64,000 nucleotides of DNA from Haematococcus lacustris. Lineage: Eukaryota; Chlorophyta; Chlorophyceae; Chlamydomonadales; Haematococcaceae. Shown one piece after another: positions 30,352 to 61,800 of the stretch. The notes under the pieces were generated by a model. It made no database searches. It saw only the letters and a list, made by a program, of their open reading frames with translations, and had not been told where the DNA came from. The position numbers and the translations under genes are program-made. The DNA lies in NCBI GenBank assembly GCA_030144725.1, contig JASKMD010000008.1, forward strand, positions 12,612,160-12,676,159. The letters are read 5' to 3'. Position 1 is the stretch's first letter; each line of letters begins with the position of its first letter.

Positions 30352-31466
30352 CAACGGCAGTGTTGCTCCTCTCTGCCCAACTGCACGTGCTCAGCTCAGA
30401 TCACATCAGATTCATCGTGGGCCGGAGACGCCTAAAGTATTTCACTGTATGTTCAATGCTTTAGCTATGTCACCCTTGCTACGGTGGCGACGTCGAGTCA
30501 AACTCACCAACGTTTGAAAACCTGATGACGCATGGCTGCCTTTGTGAGCCCATTTCAACCCGAGCCGATGTCGGTAGTGAGGACGCCAAATAGACGTCTA
30601 TAGCTTTTGACCCACCATAACCCAATATCCAGCGCAGTCAAATTACATGATTGTTGTACCCTCTTTTCCCTTAGGTTTCCCCATCCCGATTCGTCACTTG
30701 TGCTACAAGTAACCCGGAGTGATTGAACAGATCATTACGTGACTTGATCACGAAGTAGGTGCACGTTTAAGTAGTCGCTGCCTCTCAGCTGTTCTGCCCA
30801 ATCAAGATCATGTCTTTGTAGCCATGCATAACATCTAGACACGGCTGCAACAGCAACGATTGATAATCCTCTTGTTTGTGGGTCTTCGGATTGTGAGACA
30901 CGTTTGTTTGACTTCAGAATAGTATGATGGCTGTCATGATTAGTTTCGTACACACGCTCATGATCAGAGGTGACAGCCCTGTCCTGCTGCGCTTACACCA
31001 TTGGCTACATGGCCTTGGAACATGCTGCACCTACACTTTCATCAATACCAAGCCTTACAGCAATCAGCGCACCTCATGTGCACCTCATCAGCGCATGCTC
31101 ACAACTACCATGCATGCTCACAACTACCATGCAAACACGCTTGGAAGCACACTCACATAGGTACTTGTAGCTATTGCCCTTGCATTGCAACAACGAGGCA
31201 AAGAAGCACACACATGCGGACATGTGCCACAAATGTCATTGAAGATCCTTCACACAATACAAACATGCTGCATGTATGCTTGACGTTCCCTACGGCCGGC
31301 AGTGGTACGTCGTCTTGCATGCAAAGGTGGCATGCACTGTTCTGCGCGGGGAAGCTGCACCGCTAGAGGCACGCTCATGCTGTTGGCACGCGGCAGTACG
31401 GCCCCATGCCCCATAGCAGCTACATCTGTCATTAGCATGGTTGTGCGCATTTCACCCACGCCTGAC
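30352..31466. other. intergenic region upstream of the ORP gene
   Basis: It should contain the ORP promoter and the 3' end of the next gene. No clear TATA box or other gene was seen. A short direct duplication (CATGCTCACAACTACCATG) lies near 31093-31131. A terminal exon of the gene at 31467-32242 may lie around 31200-31360, but the frame could not be fixed. Confidence 0.45.
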
Positions 31467-32242
31467 CTCAAATCTGTTGAGCTGGATCTTGGTATCGGGG
31501 TTCATCAGGATGCTGACGATGGCTGGCTCCATCTTGCCTGTCCCAAGCACGCCCCTGCACCCCGTCACACTGGTGCGGAAGGTGTCGCTGTAGGTTTGCC
31601 CCAACTCAAATGGGCATTCAGCGCAGGAGTTGCAGCTCTTGCAGTTGACGTCGCTGAATCCCCTCAGCTCACAGCGGGTGATGGAGGTGGTGCCGCTGGC
31701 CTGCGGCCCCAGGTTTTCCTTTAGCAGGCGCGAGCAGCCATCCGTACTCAACACCTTGAACTCTGTCCTGACCACCACGGGCCCGGAGCAGCCCAGGCTG
31801 ATGATGCGGGAGTAGTACTTGAACGCGCTACTGCCAAGATCCAGGGTGGTGGGCACGGACTTGATTTGACCACCCCACACGGAGCCACAGAAGGGGCAGC
31901 CCTTAATGGAGCTCTTCTGCTCACTCTCACTGGCCCAGCCACAGGACAGCCTTTTGCCCGCGGAGTTGCAGAAGGGTACAGCTAGGTCACCTTTCATGAC
32001 ACCACAAGGCAGCCAGCCATCACATTAGCAGCTGAGCCAGCAATAACCGAGCGGCAATAATGGGCATTGCATGCTCTGGACATGCCTCGTGGTAAGCTGC
32101 CTAGAAACCTGGCACTGCTGCAGCACAAGCTGGCATGTCAAAACTCACGTCCATCTTCGGTGAAAAACTGGGCATTGGTTGGGCAGCAGGCGACCAGCAG
32201 CAAGGCCAAGAGGGAGCACTTGGCAGCGGTTGTCCAGACCAT
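31467..32242 (-). CDS. secreted Cys-rich protein, 3' end unresolved
   Basis: Exon 1 (32149-32242) encodes a classic signal peptide, MVWTTAAKCSLLALLLVACC then PTNAQ, so the product enters the secretory pathway. Exon 2 (31467-31990) adds 174 residues rich in paired cysteines (KGCPFCGS, VNCKSCNSCAECPF). The junction reads FFTEDGRDLAVPFCNSAGKR in frame, with GTGAGT as the donor. The start of the mature part loosely recalls algal extracellular-matrix proteins such as pherophorins (a PFCN motif), but the rest does not match that domain as I know it. Family unknown. A further 3' exon is likely because exon 2 ends in a donor site (GAG/GTCAGG) before any stop. Confidence 0.6.
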
Positions 32243-34035
32243 GGCTGCTGAAGGTGCGCTCCGGGACGTCGGATACAGAGCAGGAGCAGTGGCCTGCGGG
32301 CAAACGGTGACAGGCGGAAAATGAGGGGCGAGGCGAGGCAGTTGCGGGGGTGATTTGCAGCGTCCAATTAGCAGCGTAATGTCCAGTCAGGCCAGCGGGT
32401 CCAGTCAGGCAGCCAGCCCGCCCCACTCGCAGCATGATGCACGCTTTGTGCTGGCGCTTCCCCGCGTGGCTACAGGGCCTGCGACATCGCCCTACGTGCC
32501 CCGCTGCCCCCCCACCTACCAAGCATATTGTCTACCTCGCTGTGCAACAGCTCACCTTATGTAGACGCTCCCCTTCTCAGTGGCGGTGTCTGTGTCAAAC
32601 GTGCTGGAGCGATGCCAAGGCGAGGATCGGAGGTCACGCTTACGGGCGAGTGATCAGCTCCCTCCCCCCTGATATTGGAAACTGGCACTCTTGACTTCCA
32701 TTGTTGCGGTGCCATGGGCTGGTAAACTCATATTGCAACACCGACTGCGCGGCACATGAAGATCATGGGGTACTGGACACTACCGGGCTGGCTACCGAAC
32801 CCCTAGAGGAAGAGGGGCAGCAAAGCAGCCTTTAGGCCGACGGCTCAAGCGGTGATCTAAGTCATCTTCTTCCTAACCAGGTTGGCCTTATACAGTGTGA
32901 GCATACCGTGCGTGATAGCCGCACCCGCCAAGCCCCACCCAGAGTCCATGCAAGCAACTACATCCCTTCCCCATGACTCAGGTTACACTCCATACACTCT
33001 GTACAGCTGGCTACAAACGATGTCATGTACATGGGCACGCCACAGTCACCACTGCCGAGCCTCTTGGGCCGAGTCAAAGGTGATGGGTACAAGCATGAGG
33101 TCCTGCCTGTGGTGAGAGAGTTCAAGTACTCAGGCATGCACTCTAACAACCCTGCCTGATAACAACACACAATGTCAGCGCACATAGTTAGCAAGGACTG
33201 AGCACCAGCTTGGCAGTGGCTGCCCTTGACAGGCTGAGGTGGCAACCATCACATAAAGACTGGCGGCTTGGGATGTCTTTTCGCCATCTTCTTTCAATGA
33301 GGTTGGCCATGGTTGCAGAGCCACACCGCGCTTGCCAGCCGCACCAGCTCGGCCCCCACCGATTGCCCATGCAAGCAACCACATCCATTCCCAGTATTCA
33401 TGCTACACTTCATTGCGTACAGCTGACTACAAAACCATCTCATGCTCACTGGCACGCCGCACTTGCCCCTACCCAGCTTACTCCTTTTCGTGACCTAGCT
33501 TAGCTGCCACACTAGGCCGACAGGGTCAGACGAACGTTGTTCAAGCACATCGCCATGCTCCTATGCCTGCCTGCATGCCCCATGTGTGTGTAAGAGTGTG
33601 TGTCAGTCAAGGTTCCAGTTTTTGTGAGGGCAGTTCTGCTTAATAGGCTCGACACCGCTAACCTTGCTGACAAAGGTCCTCAGTTGCACCTTGCACAACA
33701 ACACCCTTTTCACACCCACACCCACCCAGTAACCCACCCACCCACCCACCCAGTGACCCACCCACCTTTTCACACCCACACCCAGTGACCGACTCCACAG
33801 TTCGCACTGCTGTACTGGTCGGCAGCCCTGAGGCCTCCCCACCCCACCTCCTCGTCTGAACCCAAGCATTTGACGCTGTGGCTGCACACATCCCCACCCC
33901 CCTGTGCACCTCCTCCTGGTGAAGCTCGGAGCTGAAACACCCGGGGGAGGGCGGCCAAGCAGCCTAACGGCTGACGGCTTAAGCGGTGTAAGCTGTTGCT
34001 GGTGGCGGCGGAGCTTGATAGACAGGTGGCTTACA
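32243..34035. other. non-genic stretch with a weak LINE RT remnant
   Basis: No complete gene. On the plus strand around 33055-33150 the words LLGRVKGDGYKHE and VVREFKYSGMH resemble a non-LTR RT segment, with no continuous frame. A diverged duplication of about 120 bp links 32935-33045 with 33340-33460. The motif GACGGCTYAAGCGGTG occurs on both sides (about 32838 and 33974). CCCA-rich low-complexity sequence fills 33715-33790. Confidence 0.35.
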
Positions 34036-34235
34036 CTGCGGGCTTTCAATTGGATGCGGCTCTAGCTCCGCGCTACTGGGCCGCTTCCTCGGAGGCATTG
34101 CGCCACTAGGCTCATATCAGCTAACACCTGCTAAGACCTACTTACACAGGAGGCGATGTCCCTCACTCTCTCACCTCCAAAGGGCAAGGCTCCAAAGGAC
34201 ACCTCCAAAGGGCCCTTCCGAAAGGACCATCCCGG
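34036..34235. repeat. 1.2-kb repeat, copy 3 (diverged fragment)
   Basis: Aligns with 21173-21375 and 26161-26363 over about 200 bp (shared GCTCCGCGCTACTGGGCCGC, then the CTCCAAAGGG-type direct repeats). It is clearly more diverged than copies 1 and 2 and lacks both ends. Confidence 0.75.
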
Positions 34236-35043
34236 GACATCCCTTGGTAGCATCAGCCATGCACGCAGGTTATCAAGTACGCCACTGGCAGCAACGACAC
34301 CGTGCTGAACATCACCATCACACCAAGCCTTTCAGCCATCAGCCTTGGCTTCCCCTATGATCAGTCTTGGCTTCCCCTATAACCAGCCTTGGCTTCCCCT
34401 ATTGCCTAGCCGTTAGCAGCGTTAGCGGCGGAGCTTGGCAACTCCCCTCTCCCACCCGCACGGATGACAGACCCCTCAACGCAGGCCTCAGCCACAGGCA
34501 TACAAGGCCACGATCACGGTGCCCAGCTTCAAGGCACACATGCAAGGGGTGAAGGGCTGGGTAGGGGACCAGTAGGGATAGGGTCGGGCTCAGGGTTGGG
34601 GTTCGACAAGGGCAGGAGACCATGATTCAAGTGCCGGCCAGCTAGTAGCTGGTACCCTAGTACCCCAGTCCCCACACTCCCAGTAGTGCAGACCTGAACA
34701 TCCTGCTGCTGCTGCTGCCATGGCTGTCGCTGACAGAGTTCAGGTGCTGGTGGCCACAACCACCTCCAGCTGCAACCACCCCTTACACCATACCCCTCAG
34801 ACCCCTTACACCATACCCCTCAGACACCCCCCTTACACCATACCCCTCAGACACCATGCCGCTCAGACCCACATGCCAGGGCCTCCCTGACATCTCAGCT
34901 CACCAACACTTGGCTGCGCAGCGGGCAAGCCCCTCCTCTACCTCCACTGCCCCTCTTCCTCACTGCACCTGCTGCGCAACCCCACCTGCCTGCTGCACCT
35001 GTGAGGCAAGCCCAACCCTCACTGCCCGGCCTGGCCTGGCTGC
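34236..35043. other. non-coding stretch with short tandem repeats
   Basis: No convincing gene. There is a run of three TTGGCTTCCCCTAT words (about 34345-34402) and a tandem of CCTTACACCATACCCCTCAG (about 34787-34855). Confidence 0.5.
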
Positions 35044-35464
35044 TCAGCTGCTGCTGTGAGCCCAGCGGCTGGATGGCATCAGGAGGAGGTGGCAGCTGCA
35101 CTGAGTGCGGTAGCTCGTCATAATAACAGCATTAGCCTCCTGGTGCAAAGCACCATAGCCATGTCGCACCCAGGGCACAACGGAAGCCACAGTCACAGGT
35201 TCTTCTGAACATTGGAGAAGAGGCCATAGGCGGTAGGCCATAGGCGGCGCTGGAGGATAAGGACCAACATAGTCAGGGTAGCCCATCAACCATACCTTTG
35301 TTATACAACAGTGGCACTGACTTCATGATTGGCAAAGGCCAAAGACAGAATGAGCAAATTGCACAATGCAGCCCATGTCGTAGCTACCTAGTCACCTGGG
35401 AGTGAGCACTCTCCAGTAGCCTCTCCGTAACAGTGTAGGCAACTTCAACCCCATGCACACCCCG

Positions 35465-36715
35465 TCACGCTACTCTCCCCCTGCCATCCAAGGTGTGACC
35501 ATTGTACTGCAGGCCAGCAGCACTTGCTAGGGCCACGCCTTTCACTACCTCATTGCCAGGGGGCCTGGCTTCCAGGGCATGTGCATGTGCTACTAGGTTG
35601 CTGAGGCAGTCATGAACTTCATAAGGGGGAGGGCCTGCATGCACCAGGCACTCATGGGGTGCCCTCACCCGGTGTGGGGAGAGGCTGTGGCAGTCAGTGG
35701 CTCTGCGCTCCTGCCGTGGCCGCTGCCAGTGCACCTGCACTGCACTGCTGCTGTGCGCCACAAAACCATCGTCCATGCTTGGGGTCCTGCCGTCGCTCCT
35801 GCCTGGCTGTGGCACCATGCATGCGCTTGTCAGCTGCAGGCCTGCGCATGGGGCATGCAACAACCAAGTCAAAGCTGTGCACAGGGGCGGCTGGCAAGTA
35901 CCTGATTTACTAACTCATACTCTGCAAGAAAGCATGCATTCACCATTGCTGACCTGTGCCTGGTTCATGGAAGCCCAGCCGTGTTTGCCTTGCATGACAT
36001 TGTGGGGCTGAAGCAGGCAGCTCACCTGTATGCGCAACAGGTGCAGATATTGACGACCTGCACGTTCATGACATAAACTCCCATGTTCCGCCCCTGACTG
36101 CCTAAGCGGCCACATGGATGGCTTACGAAACAGTGCACATGTACCATACCTGGTGTGTTGACATTGTGCAATGAACAGCTTGGAAGCGGCAGTGAGATTG
36201 CCAGCTATAGACTCATTGGTGGGGGCAGTAGCAGAGGACCCTGCCACCCTTCCATGCCCCCAGCTCTGCAGACAGACACAGCGACAGCAAGTCAGGTAAA
36301 TGCCAAAGGTTGGTGCGGAACTTTAGCAATGGCACAGCACCTGTCAGCACGGACATATCCCTCACTATGGCAATGCAGGGTGTCATCCCATCCAGGCTTG
36401 CATAGCCGCATGCGATTGGCTTTCCAGGTGGCTTTGCCTCACTCCTGGCAAGAAGCAGCAGGCAGGCACACATATTCCTGCTGCTTATCCAGTCCAAAGC
36501 ACATCTCCCTGCTACCTGGGCAAACCCGCATGATGCTCACTAAGTCCACATTCAAATTCATGCTGTGCATCCGTGCTTTTAGTACCCGATACGAGACGCG
36601 CCGAAGGGGGAGCCCCTATGGAGGAAGACTCGTGTGCCGATAGCGCCTTGCGTCGGGGCATTTGATGGACATTGCTGAAGAACCTGAGACGCTTCTCTGA
36701 TTCCGAAGACATCAT
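35465..36715 (-). CDS. tentative small multi-exon gene, function unknown
   Basis: Several short stretches read like exons with good splice borders on the minus strand. They are MMSSESEKRLRFFSNVHQMP at 36715; a block with ESIAGNLTAASKLFIAQCQ ending at a GTATGG donor near 36150; RQYLHLLRIQ near 36030; QPHNVMQGKHGWASMNQAQ near 35970; and a final block ending GLQYNGHTLDGRGRVA and a stop at 35465. I could not fix the phases between all of them and recognise no family. A further open block (MGYPDYVGPYPPAPP, 35289-35044) could belong to it or to another gene. Confidence 0.35.
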
Positions 36716-36961
36716 CTGGCTTCACACGGTACCTTTCATTTTGAATGGAGCATGAACATCACGCATGTAGTGTCATAAAGAACATGCCGTGGGTTATGCG
36801 AGACTGTAAGCTCCTGCGCCCTGGTCTCAATACCACGAAACCATGTTTACGACAGTCACACTCTACTTCCATTTTTTTGCATGCGTGACATTGAGGTGGG
36901 GCTAGAGAACGAGCACCAAGTCGCATCGCACGCATTACGGTGTTGGCTTCAGTACCCTTGC

Positions 36962-55488
<18,527 letters not shown>

Positions 55489-55824
55489 CCCTGCAAATCA
55501 GTAAGGTTTGAAGCAGGCGAGGGGGCTGTGCCTAGCGGGTCATTGCGCCATGGCCAAAGCAGGATGCTGCTTCATCAGGGGGAGGGGATAAAGTGGCTAG
55601 AGTTGTATTGCACAAGCGCCGACGCTGTGAGTTGCTCTCGTCAAAATTCTGGATGGAAAGACATGATTCTGCATGCAACACGACATGACATCCCGTACGC
55701 TAGGCGTAACATGACATGACCATCCCGTACGCTAGGCAGAGCGCAGCCTGTCAGCCACTAGGATGCATCTTAGGTTCCAGCTCTCGCATACGCGGGTCGG
55801 CACGGAAAGGAGTGAGATGCACGA
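55489..55824. promoter_or_regulatory. short divergent intergenic region
   Basis: 336 bp separate the proposed start of the large minus-strand gene from the proposed start of the plus-strand membrane-protein gene. It probably serves as a bidirectional promoter. The word CCCGTACGCTAGGC occurs twice (about 55692-55705 and 55723-55736), each preceded by CATGAC-type sequence. No TATA box is obvious. Confidence 0.5.
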
Positions 55825-58800
55825 ATGCCGACATTGGCCTTGGACTCAGCTTGGCCGCTAAGACAAGGCAGCGCCATTCTAACAATGGTCCTCGAGGCGG
55901 TGAAGAGCCCAAGCGGGCTCGGGCGATGGCTGATACACAGCTTGCGCGAGTGTCGCCTGCAGCTGCAGGTCGGCGTAGGGCTGCTGGTGTGCGTCCTTCC
56001 AATCTTCGTCAGGTGCGGCAGCTCGTACACATTCTGATGTGGTTTGGCCGGCCGTCGCTGATACATTCTTTGCCCCGCGCCTGCCTGCACCAACAGTGCT
56101 CAGCCGCTCATCAGGGTCTTTAGTTCATGTGTGCAGGCAACTCAACTTCCCCTTGGCCTGCTTGACACCAATCTGGTTCCTGGTCGCCAAGCTCCTCATT
56201 GTGCAAGACCCCAGCGTGGGGTCCCACTGCCGCGTGGCTGCAGTACAAACTGGGGCGCTGTCATGGGGCATCGTGTGGGGTTCAAGCCTGGTGTGTGTTT
56301 GCCATGAAGTACCTGCATGCCCAGCAGCCGTGCCATGCCCAGCCCACCGCCCCTGTAACTAAGCCAGGTGCAAGCAGGCAGGCCTACCAGCCTCAGGAAA
56401 GCGTGTGGGTGGCTGGTTGCCCTGCCTGATGCCATGGTGCCTGGAGCCGACACCGCGGCACACCTCTCCCTCCAGCCAGCCTGGGTCTCGTGCCTGGACC
56501 CCTGCCGACCTGCAGGCGTCCCTGGCCAAGCTGGCCCACAGCCAGGGGCAGGGCGTGGAGCTGGGGCTGCTGTGTACGCTGGGGGCGCTGGGCCTGGTGC
56601 CCCTGAGTGCCTGCCGCCCGGCACCCTCACCGCCCCTGCTGTGGGTCATGGCGCTGAAAGCTTGCCTCATGCTGGGCGTGGTGTTCATCGCCACAGCGCC
56701 GCTGCCGACTGCCGCCCTGGTCTGGACTGCGGTGGGTCCAGGGGGCAGGGCAGAGGGGGTGGGTAGGCCAGGGGGCAGGGGAGAGGGGGTGGGTATGGGC
56801 TGAGCAGGGGGAGGGGGCCCTGTGAGCCCCCCCTGGGGCTGACTGCCTGATAGCTCTGCTGCCGCCAGGTGGCGCGATACCTGCTGCTGAGCTCGCTGCT
56901 GGCCAGCGCGGTGCTGGTGCTGGTCAGCCTGCTGCCATGGCCGGCTCTGGCCTCCCGAGCCATCCGCAGCACAGCCGCCAAGGTGCTGCGCCAGGCAGCA
57001 AGCTCACTGGAGGAGTGAGTAGCCCCACCCCCCTCCCCTCCCTGCCCTCACAGTCCACACCCACCCACCCAAACATAAGGACTGGCGGCCAGGTCAAACT
57101 TGCGAGGTGAGCTCTGATACTGTGCACGCTGGTAGATGGCAGGTAAGGTAGACGAGAGTAAGCCTTCCTGCCCGGTGCAACACGGAGGTGCCGGTACCAG
57201 CAGGACTCCACCCTAGCCATCGCCTCCTACTCCCGCCCAGCCCTCTCCGCCCCTCCAGCCCTCTCACACAGGGCCTTGCGTCTGCCTGCAGCTGCGTGCC
57301 GCTGCTGCTCCTCGCGCACCAAGTCTCCGGCCCTGCCGAGCCCAGCACCCACCACGCCCCCGGCCCGCACCCACTGGACCCAACCGCCACACCCCCCGCT
57401 TCAGCAGCAGCCCCTGCCAGCCGACCTCAGCCCCTGCTGGCCCAGACCGGCCCTCCCCCCCGGCCGTCTCGCACACCGCGGCCCCGCCCAGCCCTGACGG
57501 CCTCATGGGGGGACGGCAGCACGCGGCGGGGCCTGACAAGGCGGCTGGCGCAGGGCCAGGGGTGGCCTCCCCCCCGCATGACCTCCTGCCCCCTGCCCTC
57601 AGCCTGCCCCTCATGCACCAGGAGCTGCACGACGATGCATTCGCGGAGGTGAGCGGCCACATCAGGGGGTGGTGGAGGGGTGAGGCTGTAGGTGGGCCCC
57701 CTGTTTGGCTGCGCCTGCCCGCTTGCCCACCCGCCCAGCCTGCAGCCCAGCTGACGCAGCGCTGCCTGCTGGCCCGGCTGCTGCAGATGCTGCAGGGCGT
57801 CACTGCACCGCGTGCGGCGCCCCTGCGGCCGCTGTTCAGCCTGGCGCCGCAGCTAGGGCCCCCGGAGGAGCTGCTGCCCCAGTGGGCGGCTCTCAAGCTG
57901 CGACCCGCCCTGGCCGGCGCCCGCAAGCTGCTGCCATCGGTACGCCGCAGGCCCAGCAGGCCTAGCAGCAGTCAGCGAGGCTGCACCCCACTCAATGCAT
58001 GCTGGCCCCCCGCCCCCCTGCCCTGCCCTAGCGACCCCCACCCTGCTGCCCCCAGCCGCATAGACCTGGACCCCCTCACCTGGCACCTCAGCCTGGCCCC
58101 TGCCTGGTCGTGCTGACTGCCCCCCGCCTGGTCCCCTGCCTCCCCCTGACCTGCAGGCTGACACGGAGCCGCACTGGCTGGCCCGCCTGCTGGCCTGGGC
58201 CTGCGACCCCCCCCAGGTGAAGCCCCACAGCAGCAGGCCACAGCTGCATGCTGGCCAGGCGCACCCCCTGCCCTGCGCCCCCCCCTGCCCCCCCCTGCCC
58301 CTAGGCCCCCTGCCCTCCCCTCTCCCCCCACCTCCAAAGCTGCCAGCTCATCCACCACCTGGCCCAGGCTGCCCCCCACCCCCGTGTGTCGAGCTGGTCT
58401 GGCTGAGCGCTGCCTGGTCACCACTGCTGGGGGGGCCTGAGGGCTGGCGTGCGAGGTGCAGGTGCGGGAGGCGTGGCGACCCTTCAGCCTGGGCCATTGG
58501 ACGGCGGTGCTGAGCAGCCTGGGCCAGGTGGTGGATGAGCTGGCAGCTTTGGAGGTGGGGGGAGGGGGGGAGGGCAGGGGGCCTAGGGGCAGGGGGGGGC
58601 AGGGGGGGGCAGGGGGGCGCAGGAGCGCATGGTGTGCAGGGCTGGGAGAGGGAGCTGAGCTGCAGGCTTCCACTCCCCATGCCATCCGGCTTGGACCTGT
58701 GCATGTCCTCCCCCCGCCCCCCCGCCCCCTCCAGCCCCCCAACCCTACCTGCAGCATGCTGCGGGCCATGGCCAGGTGCCCTGTGCATGTCCTTGTCCTC

Positions 58801-61800
58801 CACCCGCCCGCCCACCCGCCCTGTTGCCCCGCAGGCCAGCAGCACTGACACGGCCAGGCGGCGCCAGTCCACCCCCTCCATCCTCCCTGACTGGCAGGGC
58901 CAGGGCGTGGCCAAGGGCGTGCCTCAGGGTGTGGCGGAGGGGGCAGGGGGGGGCAGAGACCCCCCAGAGGCTGGGGCTGGGGGGGCAGGTCAGAGTGCGG
59001 CCGCCGACCCTCCTCCCCCCCCCCTCCCCCCACCCCCTCCTCCCCCCCGCACCAGCCACCATTACTACTGGCAGCCAGTCATCCTGGAGCAGGTGGTGAG
59101 GGCTAGCCTGGGGGCAGCTGTGGCGGAGATGCGGCGCCTGGCCCACTGCCTGGAGCCAGACCTGGTGCCTGATCAGGCCTCAGAGCCTGTTGAAGCACCT
59201 GCTGGGGGAGCCAGCTCCTTGACAGGCTCTGTTGCAAGTGCTGCAGCAGCCAAGGGGTGTGATCAAGACTGGCTGCCGGTCTTTACTAAGCGGGCAGGAG
59301 GTGCAGGGCCGAGCATCATGGGAGGAGCTGTGAAAGCAGATGGCGGCAGCGCAGGCAGACCAGACAGCCCCCCTGACCTGCAGAGCCTAGTCAGGTGAGC
59401 CACAGGCCTCCCCCCTCCCCTCCTGGCTCAGCCTACTCGCCCTGCTGCAACTCAGCCCCCGCCCCCCCCCTGCCTCCCCCCCGCCCCCTCCCCCCCCTGC
59501 CTCCAGCCCCCTCCCCCCCCTGCCTCCAGCCCCCTCCCCCCCCTGCCTCCAGCCCCCTCCCCCCCCTGCCTCCAGCCCCCTCCCCCCCCTGCCTCCAGCC
59601 CCCTCCCCCCCCTGCCTCCAGCCCCCTCCCCCCCCTGCCTCCAGCCCCCTCCCCCCCCTGCCTCCAGCCCCCTCCCCCCCCTGCCTCCAGCCCCCTCCCC
59701 CCCCTGCCTCCAGCCCCCTCCCCCCCCTGCCTCCAGCCCCCTCCCCCCCCTGCCTCCAGCCCCCTCCCCCCCCTGCCTCCAGCCCCCTCCCCCCCCTGCC
59801 TCCAGCCCCCTCCCCCCCTGCCTCCAGCCCCCTCCCCCCCCTGCCTCCAGCCCCCTCCCCCCCCTGCCTCCAGCCCCCTCCCCCCCCTGCCTCCAGCCCC
59901 CTCCCCCCCCTGCCTCCAGCCCCCTCCCCCCCTGCCTCCAGCCCCCTCCCCCCCTGCCTCCAGCCCCCTCCCCCCCCTGCCTCCAGCCCCCTCCCCCCCT
60001 GCCTCCAGCCCCCTCCCCCTCCCCCTCCCCCCTGTGCGCCTGCAGGGCCCTGGAGGCTGGCATGGAGGCCCAGATGCGCTCCTACTGGACCAGCGTGCTG
60101 CAGCACCACCAGCAGCGCCGCACCCTCACACCCACCCCCAGCCCCCCCCACCCCCACCCCTCACCAGCCGCCCGCAGTCCCCCGGCTCTGCGCCAGGTCC
60201 CTGGCCCCGGCCTGCTGCTGCCCAGCTCCCACGCCGTGCGCTCCGCCCTGTTCATCGCCCTCATCACCGCGCAGCTGCTGCGCTCCCTAGCCACGCTGCA
60301 GGCCGTGCTGCACAAGCTCACCGCTGCAGCGCCGCCCCACGCCGCCCCCCCCTCAACACCTTCACCTTCACAGCCGCCTGGACCGACACAGCTGCTGGCG
60401 CCGATGAGTCCTGCAGCAAAGCAGGAGGGGGCGAGAGGGCCCCCAGGGGGTCCCCCCCCTCCCTGCCCTCCACCTGCTGCCCCGGCCCAGGGCCCGGCCG
60501 CCTACCTTCCTGCCGCCCCTCTGATGTCAGCTGCCGTGCCGCTGGCCGCTGCCACGGAGCCCCTCCCAGCCGCCGCCACCAAACACTCAGGCTGGGGCTC
60601 CAGGGCCAGCCAGGGCCTGGCTAAGGCTGAGGCCGCCACCCACCCTCTTCAGCTGCTGCTCCCGCTGCTGCTGTGCGGCATGCTGTTTCAGCACCTGGGC
60701 CTCGTGGCCCGCACCTGCTTGGCTGCAGCTGCGCAGGGCAGGGCGCAGGTGGTGGGGCTGCTGAGGAGCAAGCTGGTGCAGGTGAGGGCAGAGAGGGGGA
60801 GGAGGGGGAGGGAAGGGGGGGGAGGGAAGGAATGGGAGGAGGGGGGGGGGAGGGGGAGGGGGAGGGGCGTGGTGAGCTAGTCGGTGCTGCCCAGCTAGGG
60901 GTGCCGGTGTCTCAGCCGCTACCTTGACTGCGTCCGCCACCCTGACCTGCCCTGCCTGCCCTCCAGCTTGCCTTGGCCTAGACCTCCCTAATGGATGTAT
61001 TGCCTGCTGCAGGCTAGATGTATGCTGCAGGCTGGATGTATGTATGCTGGATGCCTTGTCTGCTGCAGGCTGGCTTCAAGTACTGGCTGGCGCTGTCCCT
61101 AATGCTGGTGCTGTCCTTGCTTGTGCAAGGTGGGAAGAGCAGGGGAGGGGAGGGTAAGCACATGAGGGTCGACAGGCAGTGGCTGAAACATGAGGCTGGC
61201 TAGCCTGGCCTGCCTTCCTCAGCGGATCACGAGGGTGGGTTAGGGCTGAAGTTAGGGGTGTCCACAGCTGTCCTTACCCTACCCCTGCTTGTAACCCTAA
61301 CCCTAACCCTGCTTTGTGAGGGGCCCCCTGAGGGTGCAAGGCGTGTGGAGGTGGTGGCGGTGTGGCTGCAGCCCTGGACCCGCGACTGCTGCGCTCGCCC
61401 CCGCTGTTTGGCTACATCGCCACTGCGGCCATCATGAGCGAGAAGGTGCGCCCCGTGGGGAGGGGGTGGGGTGGGGCAGGGGGGGCCTGGGCTGTGGGAG
61501 GTGGGGGGAGTGTGTGACAGTAGGCGGGCGGGGAGGCGGAGTGGGAGTTGTGGTGCTATAGCCAGTTGTGTCGGAAGCGATGCTGTGACTATAGCCTCAC
61601 GGCGGTAGCCTTAGTGGGGGTGATGCAACGTGCAATACGATAGGGCACGTAGCAGATGTGTGATCACAGCTCCGCAGTAGGATGAGGTAGCCATGCAAAG
61701 CACAAGGGATGGCAGCAGGGTGTCTGGACGTGGTTGTGATGATCGCGGTGGGCAATGATGTGGCGCACCACGCACCGGTGCGTTTATGGCTGTCATGAGT

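Noticed and set aside
36155..36643. 162-codon plus-strand open frame
   Set aside because: It has no recognisable features. The minus strand shows several short blocks with good splice borders in the same place.
59395..60624. 409-codon Pro-rich open frame on the plus strand and Gly-rich frames on the minus strand
   Set aside because: They run through the 23-bp intron repeat; only the part after about 60045 reads as exon.
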